DNA from: a bacterium
GTDB taxonomy: Bacteria; Patescibacteriota; Minisyncoccia; Phycocordibacterales; GCA-002787175
Direction of reading: 5' to 3'
DNA: 41,647 nt
Assembly (NCBI GenBank): GCA_030699905.1
Contig: JAUYKQ010000029.1
Coordinates: 1-41,647 of the forward strand
In this document: positions 7,262 to 14,154 of the stretch, one piece after another
Layout of the letters: the number at the start of each line of letters is the position of its first letter
Numbering within the stretch: position 1 is the stretch's first letter
Position numbers and translations under genes: made by a program
The notes under the pieces: generated by a model
What the model saw: the letters and a program-made list of their open reading frames with translations, nothing else
Told to the model about the DNA's origin: nothing
The model's database searches: none

Positions 7262-9925
7262 CTACTCAAAATGAATTTCCGATTTTTCGCGGGAGGCAAG
7301 GTGTGATTTAAGCAGTGGGTAGCTTGAGAGCGTCTCATCGTCATCAAGAAGTCGCGCCGCCTCGGCGCGCGCCGCTTCCACCATTTTGATATTTTTAAGA
7401 GCTTCCATGCCGATATCCGTAATGCCCCACTGTTTTACGCCGGAGAGCTCGCCGGGACCGCGAATTTTCAAATCCTCCTCGGCCAGTTCAAAGCCGTTTT
7501 TAGCTGTTTTCAAGGCCCGAAGCCGAGCCAAGGTTTTAGAACTTGAGCTTTCCGTAAACACAAAACAGCGCGCTTGATGGTTGCTTCTTATGACTCGTCC
7601 GCGTAACTGATGCAATTGGGCGAGACCGAAACGTTCCGCCCCTTCAATAACAATGACGGTGGCGTTTGGAACATTCACTCCCACCTCCACCACGGATGTC
7701 GCCACTAAAATATGCGTTTTACCTTCGGCAAAATCTTTCATAACTTCCTCTTTTTCTTTCGGTAGCATCTTGCTGTGGAGTACGCCGACTTCATATTCTT
7801 TAAAAACTTTTTCCTTGAGCCGTTTGGCTTCCGCTTTTGCTGATTTAGCTTGCACAGCCATCTCTTTTGTCGGGTCGGGTTCGTCAATCCGAGGACATAT
7901 TACATAAACCTGCCTTCCGTTTTTCAATTCTTCGCGAATTTTTTCGTAAGTTTTATCGCGTCCGCTCGGCAAAACCATCTCGGTCATAATCGGTTTTCGG
8001 CCCAGTGGCATCTGGTCAATTAAAGTCAGGTCAAGGTCGCCGAAAATAGTTAAGGCCAACGTGCGCGGGATAGGGGTGGCCGTCATCGTCAGCAAATGCG
8101 GATGGCACGCAGATTCTCGCGGATGAAACGCAGATTTTCTTGCAGATTCATATATAATTCTCTGAATATCTACTTTTTTCGGGCTAAAGTTTACCAATAA
8201 AGCTAATCTGTATTCAGATCCCTTCAGGTATCCCCATAATTGTTTCTTTTCCGTATTACCGACAAATGGAAGTGCCTTGAGTTCTAAGATTATTTTATCT
8301 TCAATAACAAAGTCGGGTCGATAAACCCCCATTTTTTTGTTTCTGTAGTAAATTGGAATTTGCTTTTCTCTTGAGTAGGACAGTCCGCATTCGGCAAATT
8401 CTTCTACCAACGCTTTTTGATAGATAATTTCTTTATGGCCAAGTCCTAGTCCATTAGCTACTTTAAAAATAGCATTTCTGATTCTATATGTTAGATCTTT
8501 ATATAATAAATCACCGTTGGAGTGAATATCTGCTTCTCTTACACCTGCGTTGATCCGCGTTTCATCCGCATTAGATCTGCGAACCAACGCTTTGCGCTGG
8601 TTGATTCCAAACCTGTGTTGCTCGTCTATGATGACATAGGAGAGGTGTTTGAAACGAACGGTTTTTTGAATAAGAGCGTGAGTGCCGATAAGGACGGCTA
8701 TTTCGCCACTCTCTACCCATTTTAAAAGTTGCGCTCTTGAAATATCCGTCCATCCTTTGGGGTTCACTTTAGAAGGGAATTTTCGGCATTTTTCGCCTGT
8801 TATGAGCCCTATGTTTACGCCAAGATAAGCGAAATATTGAATAAAGTTTTCAAACTGCTGTTTTGCCAGTATTTCGGTGGGACACATATATGCCACTTGC
8901 AATGTTCCAAAGTCCTGGGATTTGGGTCGGGTGGTAACGGCGGCAAAAGCGGTCGTAGCCGCCACGGCCGTTTTACCGCTTCCGACATCTCCTTCCAAAA
9001 GACGAGACATCGCGTGGCCTTTTTTAAAATCGTCCAGAATTGTTTTAATGGCGCCTCTTTGGGCTTCTGTCGCTTCAAAAGAAAAACGTTTTATAAACTC
9101 TTCCACGTGTCGTTCCTCCGGTTCAATAACGAATGCCGGATTTTTCCGATACTCTTTTTTAACTTTCTGCCTTTCAAGCTGTATCAAAAAAACTTCTTCA
9201 AAAGCAAATCGTTTTCTGGCGGCCAACGCGTCATTTTGGTTTTTCGGGGCATGTATCCAGAGGAGAGATGTTTTAAATGAGGGCAAATTGTATTTTTTCA
9301 AAATCTCCTCGGGCAAAGGGTCGGAAAGTTTATCTAAAATTCCTGATTTAAACACTTTGGAGATGGCGTGATAAAACCAATTTGAAGTGATGCCTCGTGA
9401 TTCCGGATAAACCGGATACAAGGTGTGCTCGTCTTTCGCACTTTTACCAAAAAGAGAATCCCCCACGCCTGTCGGTATTTTGTCCACCTTTTCAATCTTT
9501 GGATTGCTAAAATACAAAATGGGTGTAGCGCTCGGTGTATAGTTCGCTGAATGGGGAGAAGGACGTCTTTGCGAGATTTTACCCTCTATGCGAACAAGCG
9601 AGCCCTCAAGAATCATTTTGGCAATATATGGCTGGTTAAACCAAATCACTTTTATATTTCCCGTTTCGTCTTCAACTCGGGCCTCGGCCATCGGGATTTT
9701 TTTACGGTAGGCCTTGCTAGTTTTCAAGTTTCCAATTCGCCCGAAAACCACCGCCGTTTCTCCGGCGGAAAGAGAACCGATATTTTTCATTTCCGACACG
9801 TCTCCGTACCGGACGGGGAAGTGGTAAAGCAAATCACGGATGGTCGTGAGGCCGAGTTTTTTCAATGCTTTTTTCTGCGGTTCCAGAAGGCGAAATGTTT
9901 CTTCTATGAGGTGGTTACTATCCAT
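7262..9925 (-). CDS. recG: ATP-dependent DNA helicase RecG with GxxExxY insertion
   Basis: RecG remodels stalled replication forks and branched DNA. The wedge (OB) domain occupies about residues 50-150. Walker A GDVGSGKT is near 314, motif II DEQHRFG near 434, motif III TMTATPIPRT near 613, then VLHSKM, VATSVVEVGVNVP and the motif VI region RGRVIRSNHQ near 777. The 887-aa length exceeds the usual 680-730. The excess is an insertion at about residues 447-608, exactly between motifs II and III, which reads as a GxxExxY protein. The frame stays open through both junctions. In motif VI the usual glycine in RGRVGR is isoleucine. The ATG is preceded by TACAAT and 7 nt, so it is probably leaderless. 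Confidence 0.93.
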   Translation of the reverse strand: MDSNHLIEETFRLLEPQKKALKKLGLTTIRDLLYHFPVRYGDVSEMKNIGSLSAGETAVVFGRIGNLKTSKAYRKKIPMAEARVEDETGNIKVIWFNQPYIAKMILEGSLVRIEGKISQRRPSPHSANYTPSATPILYFSNPKIEKVDKIPTGVGDSLFGKSAKDEHTLYPVYPESRGITSNWFYHAISKVFKSGILDKLSDPLPEEILKKYNLPSFKTSLLWIHAPKNQNDALAARKRFAFEEVFLIQLERQKVKKEYRKNPAFVIEPEERHVEEFIKRFSFEATEAQRGAIKTILDDFKKGHAMSRLLEGDVGSGKTAVAATTAFAAVTTRPKSQDFGTLQVAYMCPTEILAKQQFENFIQYFAYLGVNIGLITGEKCRKFPSKVNPKGWTDISRAQLLKWVESGEIAVLIGTHALIQKTVRFKHLSYVIIDEQHRFGINQRKALVRRSNADETRINAGVREADIHSNGDLLYKDLTYRIRNAIFKVANGLGLGHKEIIYQKALVEEFAECGLSYSREKQIPIYYRNKKMGVYRPDFVIEDKIILELKALPFVGNTEKKQLWGYLKGSEYRLALLVNFSPKKVDIQRIIYESARKSAFHPRESACHPHLLTMTATPIPRTLALTIFGDLDLTLIDQMPLGRKPIMTEMVLPSGRDKTYEKIREELKNGRQVYVICPRIDEPDPTKEMAVQAKSAKAEAKRLKEKVFKEYEVGVLHSKMLPKEKEEVMKDFAEGKTHILVATSVVEVGVNVPNATVIVIEGAERFGLAQLHQLRGRVIRSNHQARCFVFTESSSSKTLARLRALKTAKNGFELAEEDLKIRGPGELSGVKQWGITDIGMEALKNIKMVEAARAEAARLLDDDETLSSYPLLKSHLASREKSEIHFE
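8095..8590 (-). mobile_element. GxxExxY PD-(D/E)XK-like element inserted in recG
   Basis: This part of the recG frame encodes a complete GxxExxY-type domain. It starts near LLYKDLTYRIRNAIFKV and contains GLGHKEIIYQKAL (the G-x-x-E-x-x-Y signature) and RPDFVIEDKIILELKA (the D...ExK pattern of PD-(D/E)XK nucleases). Both edges are built from repeated ATCTGCG/ATCCGCG words in opposite orientation. The 8100s edge reads GCGGATGAAACGCAGATT on the plus strand, and the 8560s edge reads GTTGATCCGCGTTTCATCCG. This looks like an element with inverted ends that moved into recG without breaking the frame. Whether the domain is active or tolerated is not known. Confidence 0.75.
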
Positions 9926-9932
9926 GCGGTCT

Positions 9933-9938
9933 ATTGTA
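9933..9938 (-). promoter_or_regulatory. -10 box of recG (near-leaderless)
   Basis: On the minus strand TACAAT is followed by AGACCGC and the recG ATG, a 7-nt spacing that implies no or almost no leader. Confidence 0.5.
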
Positions 9939-9978
9939 TGTGAGATTTCCGGAACTCACAAATGAGCCGAACTAAACC

Positions 9979-10021
9979 AAAAAACGCCAAAGACAATGCC
10001 TCCGGCCTTTTTATACGGCGT
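9979..10021 (-). terminator. possible terminator of the doxX-like gene
   Basis: On the minus strand ACGCC and GGCGT enclose an inner GGCC/GGAGGC region and are followed by TTTTTT. The loop is large, so this is tentative. Confidence 0.35.
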
Positions 10022-10055
10022 CTGCCAAAATTCGTAAATTTCAAATCTCCGCCTA

Positions 10056-10412
10056 CTATTTCCTGTAACTAAAAACAACCAAAGCCAAAGTCGTCATTAA
10101 AATGGTAACATCGCGGAATATGATGTCTAGCGCTCCCCAGTTCCAAAATATAAGACCGGCAAGAGAGAGCGAAGCGATAACCGAAGGAATGAAAATTTTC
10201 CTGCCAAAAAGTATCCAAATCGCCAAAATAATTTCAATAACACCCCAGATTATGAGAAGTGTGGGGCCGGGGATATAGTCCAGCATAAAGGCGGGAAAAA
10301 AACCGACCCAATCGATAGGATTCAGAAAACCTGAAATTGCCGCGTATGTAAAAGAAAAAGCAACGCCTAAGCGAAGAAAAAGCATAGCGATTTTTTCTCT
10401 TTTTAAATCCAT
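10056..10412 (-). CDS. DoxX-like small membrane protein
   Basis: The 118-aa protein has four hydrophobic segments (residues 8-28, 45-64, 70-88, 95-115). The first reads FLRLGVAFSFTYAAISGFLNP, the pattern seen at the start of DoxX/SURF4-type proteins, and GVIEIILAIWILFG matches their third helix. The function of this superfamily is varied (quinone-linked or thiol-redox roles are proposed), so none is assigned. It follows the cupredoxin gene on the same strand with about 100 nt between. Confidence 0.6.
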   Translation of the reverse strand: MDLKREKIAMLFLRLGVAFSFTYAAISGFLNPIDWVGFFPAFMLDYIPGPTLLIIWGVIEIILAIWILFGRKIFIPSVIASLSLAGLIFWNWGALDIIFRDVTILMTTLALVVFSYRK

Positions 10413-10509
10413 GGATAGTTGTCTTATTTATCTCTAATTGGAAATTTTTAATTTAGAATTTTATTAGGTTAATTAGGCAATTAGGTGAATTAGGAATTCC
10501 GTTCAATTC

Positions 10510-11082
10510 CTATTGAACGGTAATAGTCCCCGTATGTCCCGGCGCTACGTGATTGTGATATCCCCATACGCCCGTTCTTTCAAAAGTAAATTCATATTCG
10601 GTGCCGCGTCCGCCGGAACCGCATTGGTCAAACGAACTTCCAAGACAGTCGGAGTCGGATTTTTCAGGGTAAAGCGAATGTGTCGGGTGAATATCAGAAC
10701 CCACCCACATCGGCCTGTCGCTGTCGTTTATAAATAGAACGGTCTGACCTTGTTTTATTGTGACTGTTTTTGGCGAAAACTGACTGCCTGTGTATCGGAC
10801 TGTGATCGCGTCGGTCATTTCTTCAGACGACTGGTTATCGCCACTTTCGGTGGAATCAGGTTCTATAATGGTGGATCCGGTGGGGCATGACGCGAATTGA
10901 CAGCTGGGCGCCACACGCGATACAAACGAGCCGTCTGAACACTCTCGGACATCGGCGGCGCAAGCCACCGGCTCGTTATCCACGTCCGTTTCCGAACCGT
11001 CGTCAGTGTTGTTGAAAAGTAAAATCCCGCCGACGACAATGACAATAAGTACGATTATTATAATGTAGTATCTTGGGTTCAT
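10510..11082 (-). CDS. membrane-anchored cupredoxin-like protein
   Basis: An N-terminal membrane anchor (residues 5-24) leads to a small Cys-rich segment (CAADVRECSDGSFVSRVAP then CQFASC) and a linker. The C-terminal 100 residues have the cupredoxin fold pattern: ITVRYTGSQFSPKTVTIKQGQTVLFIN, an upstream His (DIHPTH), a Cys region (DCLGSSFDQC) and the C-terminal GVWGYHNHVAPGHTGTITV, with His ligands typical of blue-copper domains. The exact ligand set is unclear because a cysteine does not sit just before HNH as in plastocyanin. It probably works outside the cytoplasm as a copper or electron carrier. Length is 190 aa. Confidence 0.72.
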   Translation of the reverse strand: MNPRYYIIIIVLIVIVVGGILLFNNTDDGSETDVDNEPVACAADVRECSDGSFVSRVAPSCQFASCPTGSTIIEPDSTESGDNQSSEEMTDAITVRYTGSQFSPKTVTIKQGQTVLFINDSDRPMWVGSDIHPTHSLYPEKSDSDCLGSSFDQCGSGGRGTEYEFTFERTGVWGYHNHVAPGHTGTITVQ

Positions 11083-11617
11083 TGGTGTTTGTGGGGTGTG
11101 TGAAGCTAAACCTCTAACGTGGTGAATAATAATATCGCGGAATGTTCAACATTACTTATTATATCCTTTGTTACTATGTTCTATTATATATCAATTTACT
11201 CAACACACAATGGGGAATTGATGAAGGGTGTTTGTAACCCCTTACACCTATCAGAAAGTGGCTTTATTCCTCCTTTTTAAAGGAGGTGGCACATTCTTAT
11301 GTGACGGAGGATTTGGGGAAATGGTGAGGGAATTTTCAATTTTGCAATTTTCCCCGTAAAATCGCTTCGCTCTCACGGGGCAGGCAATTTTCAATCAATT
11401 TTCAATAAATCAATTTTCAAACAAAGAAACAATCAAGGTGGGACGAATATTGGCTACGAATTTGATGCAGTGAAAATTTTCTTACCTATTCTTATGTGAC
11501 GGAGGATTTAAAAATCCCGTGGCTCTTCGGAATAAGAGTGTGAGGGGTTACGAATGTTTCTATCGCCTAAAGGCCTTTAATATGGTAGAATTTTTTGGAT
11601 TAACTGTTAGTAGTTAG
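11083..11617. repeat. gene-free repeat-rich stretch
   Basis: No supported gene was found. It holds a perfect palindrome CCTCCTTT-TT-AAAGGAGG (11269-11286), a 22-bp direct repeat ATTCTTATGTGACGGAGGATTT without its first base change (11293-11314 and 11488-11509), a CCCCGT..ACGGGG hairpin (about 11352-11380) and several CAATTTTC words. It looks like degraded intergenic repeats next to the island edge. Confidence 0.5.
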
Positions 11618-11702
11618 GGTGGGATGCGTGAGCGGTTTAAACGAGCGGTCTTGAAAACCGCCAGGTCGAAAGGCCTCGTGAGTTCGAATCTCACTCCCAC
11701 CG
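11618..11702 (+). tRNA. tRNA-Ser (anticodon UGA)
   Basis: The acceptor GGTGGGA/TCCCACC, anticodon stem GCGGT/ACCGC with loop CTTGAAA (anticodon TGA), a long variable arm GGTC-GAAA-GGCC and T arm GTGAG-TTCGAAT-CTCAC make a class II serine tRNA of 85 nt. The discriminator is G and CCA is not encoded. It marks the left border of the accessory island, and tRNA genes are common integration neighbourhoods. No second copy of its 3' end was found at the right border. Confidence 0.93.
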
Positions 11703-11780
11703 CATTGACAACCTGTTAGTTTTGTGTCCCGCAAGCTCGACGCCGAGATGTGACCCACAAAGCTACTTACGGGTTTAAAT

Positions 11781-12338
11781 TTAATAGTATTTTTGAACAA
11801 TAGCGAGAAACAGCTCGGCGTTTTTTCGCATCAAATCTTTCATCTCAGGAGTTAGATCAATCTCTCCATGATAATCCGCTAGCTCACCCCTATTGGTCAC
11901 CTCGAAATACGACTCCGCATTTGTTATGAATGAATGCACAAGCGGATCATCCTTCAGTGCGATACGAATGTTGTCTATCTGCCTGCCTGAGTAGTTTCGC
12001 GTGGGATCGGGTAAAAAGAGAATCCTTGTGATACCTGGCATTTCTTTAGGGGTCACATCGTGCAAATTCCCATCAGTATCTTTCCACACCGCATGGAATT
12101 CTGCTTCTGCCATAACGTCTGGCATCGTCTCCCATATCTGCCAACCGTATTGAATGGAACCACCAGATTTATGGATAGCCTTATCTACATTGCCATAGCA
12201 CTCATTCACGATAGCTTCCTCGACAGGTTCGATCTCCAAGTACACAGCTTTCTGTCCGGGTGCAACTTTCTGACAGAGTGCAATGATCTCCGGCAACGTA
12301 CCATCCGCAGTTTTGGGTAATGGAAGATTTGGTGGCAT
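11781..12338 (-). CDS. conserved hypothetical protein
   Basis: This 185-aa soluble protein has no motif I can name with certainty. It contains a stretch of conserved look, VNECYGNVDKAI with GGSIQYGWQIWE and AEFHAVWKDTDGNLHDVTPK, that resembles small hypothetical proteins found in many bacteria. The ATG at 12338 is chosen over the in-frame TTG at 12347 because TATAAT (12353-12348 on the minus strand) lies 9 nt before it. It sits between tRNA-Ser and the serine recombinase and is probably part of the island. Confidence 0.65.
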   Translation of the reverse strand: MPPNLPLPKTADGTLPEIIALCQKVAPGQKAVYLEIEPVEEAIVNECYGNVDKAIHKSGGSIQYGWQIWETMPDVMAEAEFHAVWKDTDGNLHDVTPKEMPGITRILFLPDPTRNYSGRQIDNIRIALKDDPLVHSFITNAESYFEVTNRGELADYHGEIDLTPEMKDLMRKNAELFLAIVQKYY

Positions 12339-12347
12339 ATCGTGCAA

Positions 12348-12382
12348 ATTATAACAAAAACCACCGGTTAAGGTGGTTTGCG
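12348..12382 (-). terminator. terminator of recombinase gene with promoter of the next gene
   Basis: On the minus strand AAACCACC-TTAACC-GGTGGTTT followed by TTTG is a compact 8-bp hairpin with a T tract, 20 nt after the recombinase stop. Directly after it lies TATAAT, the -10 box of the 185-aa gene. Confidence 0.65.
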
Positions 12383-12401
12383 ATTTCTATCCGAAAGACC
12401 T

Positions 12402-13736
12402 CTATTCGTTCAGTAGCGTAATCTTCTTGTCGTTCAGCACGAGTCTCGATCGCAGATGTCCCATCAGCTCACGCTTCTCCAGTGGCGTGCCCTCGCGCAG
12501 AACATACTTCGCATATTCGCGCGTAGCAATATCATCCTCGTCAATCTGCATCTTAGGTTTTCCTTTGACCGCTAGTCGTTGCAGTCGGTTGAACCGCTTG
12601 ATCTCTTCCTCAAGCTTCATCCGCATACCCAGCTCGTTGATACTCACTTTGTCGATGACCTTGAACAGCTCCTCAATCAGTTCTTCCTCGCGGATGTACT
12701 TGTTCTTGCAGTTGCGATCCCTCGCCTTCGAGCAGGAGTAGTAGACGTACTTTGCGTTCGTACCGTCTTTGAGATCTTTGTATTTCTCTTGTGCTGTGAT
12801 GCCCGATCCACACATACCGCAGGTGAAGAGTTTGGTGAAGGCGAACTCTCGGTTTTCTCTGACTATCTTGTCGCGCTTCAGTTGTTCCTGCACTTTCTTA
12901 AAGAGTTCTTCGGTGATGATTGGTTCGTGTGCTCCTTGATACCACTGTCCTGATTTTTTCGGATACTCGAAAGGTCCATAGTAGATTGGCATTTGAAGCA
13001 TCCGGTATACGCCAGAGAGTGTCAAAGGTCTGTTACCGCGTGTATGGAAGTTGAGGTCGAAGCGCAACCAGTTGTATACTTTGCGACCACTCCAGTGTTC
13101 GTATGCGACTTTCTCGAACATTTGCTTCACGACCGGCGCACGTTCTGGGTCTATAGCAATCCGGCATTTGCGATCCATCAGTTTCTGATTGAGGTACCCA
13201 AGTGGTGCCATTCCCGGCCACAGTCCCATCTCAACTCTTGTCCGTAGTCCTCGCTTAACATTGATCCCTCGGTTGTCGTTCTCAAGTTTTGCCTGACTTC
13301 CGAGAATCATCAGCAAGAACTTCTCGTTTGGATTATTCCTAAAACTCTGTCCATAGGTGCGTATTTCATGAAGCTTTCCTGCATCCATTAAGTCCACTAT
13401 CTTACCAAGGTCGCCAGCGTTTCTTGATATGCGGTCGGGTGCCCATGTCAGGATGCCGTTGAACTTTCCATCTCCCAGTTCCTCAACTATCTCGTTGAAC
13501 ACCGGCCGTTGTCCGGTCTCCTTAGCCGAGTGACTCTCTCGCTTCATAGTCACTACTTCCAGACCCTCTCGTTCAGCGAGCTGGAGCATCTCTTTAATTT
13601 GGCTGTCTATAGACAGCACCTGCCGTTCCTCTGACTCAGTACTTTTTCTCGCATAAAGGCAGTATCGAACCCTTATGGGGATTGCTTCTTGTTTGGCCAC
13701 CATCCCTTGTGGCGCTTGTATTGTTGCGTTTTTCAT
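12402..13736 (-). CDS. large serine recombinase / integrase
   Basis: This enzyme catalyses site-specific integration and excision through a serine-DNA link. The N-terminal resolvase domain has the active-site region YCLYARKSTE (Ser about residue 32 from the ATG at 13736) and WAPDRISRNAGDLGKIV. The recombinase domain follows (GLWPGMAPLGYLN). A zinc ribbon reads CGMCGSGITAQEK with CSKARDRNC downstream, followed by a coiled-coil-like charged tail. At 444 aa it is close to the usual 450-550. The frame extends upstream to a TTG at 13757, but the ATG is likelier. It is the probable mover of the 11.7-21.5 kb island. Confidence 0.95.
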   Translation of the reverse strand: MKNATIQAPQGMVAKQEAIPIRVRYCLYARKSTESEERQVLSIDSQIKEMLQLAEREGLEVVTMKRESHSAKETGQRPVFNEIVEELGDGKFNGILTWAPDRISRNAGDLGKIVDLMDAGKLHEIRTYGQSFRNNPNEKFLLMILGSQAKLENDNRGINVKRGLRTRVEMGLWPGMAPLGYLNQKLMDRKCRIAIDPERAPVVKQMFEKVAYEHWSGRKVYNWLRFDLNFHTRGNRPLTLSGVYRMLQMPIYYGPFEYPKKSGQWYQGAHEPIITEELFKKVQEQLKRDKIVRENREFAFTKLFTCGMCGSGITAQEKYKDLKDGTNAKYVYYSCSKARDRNCKNKYIREEELIEELFKVIDKVSINELGMRMKLEEEIKRFNRLQRLAVKGKPKMQIDEDDIATREYAKYVLREGTPLEKRELMGHLRSRLVLNDKKITLLNE

Positions 13737-13916
13737 ACAGCCCAATGAATGACGCAACTCGCTCTAGGAGTCTAGAGCGTCCCGAGTAGGTAAGAAGTTG
13801 GTAACTTTTTTGTTGAAATTGATTAATCTAGCCGGTAATACTGATCTGTGTTGAAGTAACGAATATCCTATGCAAGCACTTGTATCCCTTACAAGGGTAT
13901 GATATATATTAAAAAT
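13737..13916. promoter_or_regulatory. divergent region between recombinase and ATPase operon
   Basis: It holds a perfect hairpin GCTCTAG-GAGT-CTAGAGC (about 13761-13778), a CCCTT-AC-AAGGG inverted repeat that may be an operator (13886-13897), TTGTAT (13880-13885) and TATATT (13905-13910). TATATT is followed by AAAAAT and the ATG at 13917, so the small gene is probably leaderless. An attachment site could also lie here; none is proven. Confidence 0.5.
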
Positions 13917-14150
13917 ATGAGTAAAGGAACAGAAAAAGGAGAGACCCCTAGAGACCGATTCAAACGCTTAGCAACACTCCGAACAAATGGAGTCCTTCAA
14001 CGACTCAAGGTCTTGGGTAATTGTTCTAATCGACAAGCATACGAGTATGACGAAGAAGATGTCGATAAAATTTTCTCAGAGATTGACAGGAGGGTGAAGG
14101 AGATCAAGGCAAAATTCCACTTCCCTAAGAAGCGAGAATTTAAACTTTAA
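13917..14150 (+). CDS. 77-aa conserved-looking small protein of the ATPase operon
   Basis: The protein is basic and helical (RDRFKRLATLRTNGVLQRLK then LGNCSNRQAYEYDEEDVDKI), ending KREFKL. The start at 13917 is preferred over the ATG at 13899 because TATATT lies 6 nt upstream. The next gene, the GHKL ATPase, starts 4 nt after its stop, so the two are translationally linked. I do not recognise its family; its size and position suggest a partner or regulator of the ATPase. Confidence 0.7.
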   Translation: MSKGTEKGETPRDRFKRLATLRTNGVLQRLKVLGNCSNRQAYEYDEEDVDKIFSEIDRRVKEIKAKFHFPKKREFKL

Positions 14151-14154
14151 ACCC

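Noticed and set aside
11600-11800. Minus-strand frame containing GGSEIRTHEAFRPGGFQDRS
   Set aside because: It is the antisense translation of tRNA-Ser, a well-known spurious protein pattern.
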